Assembly (NCBI RefSeq): GCF_037102585.1
Contig: NW_027043822.1
Span: forward strand, 583,001 to 647,000
From: Saccharomycopsis crataegensis
Taxonomy: Eukaryota > Ascomycota > Saccharomycetes > Ascoideales > Saccharomycopsidaceae
Length of the DNA stretch: 64,000 nt
Direction of reading: 5' to 3'
The notes under the pieces: model-generated
Told to the model about the DNA's origin: nothing
Seen by the model: only the letters and a program-made list of their open reading frames with translations
Database searches by the model: none
Position numbers and translations under genes: made by a program
Part shown: in pieces, positions 63,279 to 64,000 of the stretch
Layout of the letters: the number at the start of each line of letters is the position of its first letter
How positions within the stretch are numbered: the stretch's first letter is position 1

Positions 63279-63505
63279 GATGTTTGAATAGTATTCTAAC
63301 CTTCCCAAATGCTCAAAAAAAAAAAAAAAAAATAAAAAACAAACTGTATGGTGATGATGTCCCCCCACATTGTTATATATGAAGATAAAAAAAAAAAAAA
63401 AAAAAAAGTTTCCCCATCACGCATGGAACTGCTGATGAGTCGGAAGATTACGATCGTTAATATATTACATTTTATATTAAATTTTATATTACATTCCACT
63501 ATAAA

Positions 63506-64000
63506 CTAGGTCAAATCTATGATCTCAACAGAGTCTAGAGGGTCCACTTTCTTCTTCTTCAACTTCTTTCTGACAGGTGTCTCCGTGTCCGACTCATAAT
63601 CAAGGTCGATGATCTGTTTCCGGTCTTCCTTCACCGACATGGCCTGTGTCATTCCTTCCTCCTTCTTAATCACGTATCCGCGATTTTCTTCTGTGGAAAT
63701 GATGATCTCCTTCACCACTTCGATTTCCAATTCACTATCTTCAGGCTCATATTCTTCTTTATGGGCTGCCTCTTCCGCGCACCACATATTATCCTGTAAC
63801 CTTCTCTGCGCTGCCTCCGCCACAAGTTCTCTTAGCGACTTCTTAGGACCGGCAGCACTACGCTTATCTTTATCATTATTATTGTCATTAGTCCCAAGCT
63901 TTCTTACTTCCGACTTATAGCTCTTCGTGGGCTTCAATCTATTTATTCGTGACTGGTTCTCATTACGAGTTGCTCGGCCTCCCAACTTTTCCGCCTCGGC
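63506..64000 (-). CDS. WSS1: WSS1-like DNA-protein crosslink protease, C-terminal part, 5' end outside window
   Basis: 164 residues are visible and the frame stays open to the right edge, so the catalytic WLM domain (HExxH) lies outside. The first visible residues (AEAEKLGGRA) and the block KKSLRELVAEAAQRRLQDNMWC match the C-terminal end of WLM domains (ARELAAEAAERRL-DD-WC type). Two SUMO-interacting motifs follow: QIIDLDYESD, hydrophobic core plus acidic flank, and the C-terminal VEIIDLT. In Wss1 such motifs bring the protease to SUMOylated DNA-protein crosslinks and to Cdc48. The 227-bp gap to the next gene holds poly-A/T tracts. Confidence 0.75.
   Translation of the reverse strand, partial: AEAEKLGGRATRNENQSRINRLKPTKSYKSEVRKLGTNDNNNDKDKRSAAGPKKSLRELVAEAAQRRLQDNMWCAEEAAHKEEYEPEDSELEIEVVKEIIISTEENRGYVIKKEEGMTQAMSVKEDRKQIIDLDYESDTETPVRKKLKKKKVDPLDSVEIIDLT

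Overview
The window is nuclear DNA of a budding yeast (Saccharomycotina). Genes are dense and mostly intronless, the two introns found are short with GTATGT/GTAAGT donors, and nearly every recognisable product has a Saccharomyces cerevisiae counterpart. Several in-frame CTG codons fall where relatives have serine or another polar residue (ALO1 codon 67, chitinase codon 116, ISM1 codon 374, RSC9 codon 420). I infer a CUG-Ser yeast (Debaryomycetaceae/Metschnikowiaceae-like, or the Saccharomycopsis/Ascoidea group); CUG-Ala is not excluded. Leucines in standard-code translations that come from CTG are therefore probably serines.

Layout. 1-8.0 kb, all +: the 3' part of NVJ2 (lipid-transfer SMP protein, cut by the left edge), an ERP1/5/6-type p24 cargo receptor, the pseudokinase SCY1, and an oxodicarboxylate carrier (ODC) with a 16-nt first exon. 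8.5-17 kb: MSC1 (-), ALO1 (+, erythroascorbate synthesis) and a large Zn2Cys6 regulator (+). 17.6-25 kb: NOP53 (-), a short secreted class III chitinase (+), tRNA-Asp(GTC) in a 1.9-kb gap, and ACS2-type acetyl-CoA synthetase (-). 25.3-34.7 kb: mitochondrial isoleucyl-tRNA synthetase ISM1, RSC9, a poly-Q BED-finger protein with a hAT-transposase-like tail, and a Gcr1/Hot1/Msn1-type regulator (-). 37.2-44.9 kb: an unrecognised acidic protein, the golgin IMH1, an unrecognised two-TM protein, and a small Cys-rich membrane protein overlapping it tail to tail. 46.7-51.2 kb: MIN8-like mitochondrial protein, the TACO1-type DPC29, and a Ser/Asn-rich small protein between two 2.4-kb gaps. 53.7-64 kb, all -: MUK1 (Rab5 GEF), MET22, the arrestin RIM8, an LrgA-LrgB fusion transporter with one intron, and the C-terminus of WSS1, cut by the right edge.

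These are mostly unlinked housekeeping genes rather than one operon-like system. Loose themes are membrane traffic (ERP, SCY1, IMH1, MUK1, RIM8), mitochondria (ODC, ISM1, MIN8, DPC29, ALO1) and regulation (four DNA-binding or chromatin proteins). The least conventional items are the LrgA-LrgB fusion, the BED/hAT-like poly-Q protein, a 76-nt perfect-stem hairpin in the ALO1/MSC1 promoter, and a Rim101-type site in the RIM8 promoter. I found no mobile element I can support, no CRISPR and no gene cluster of bacterial type.
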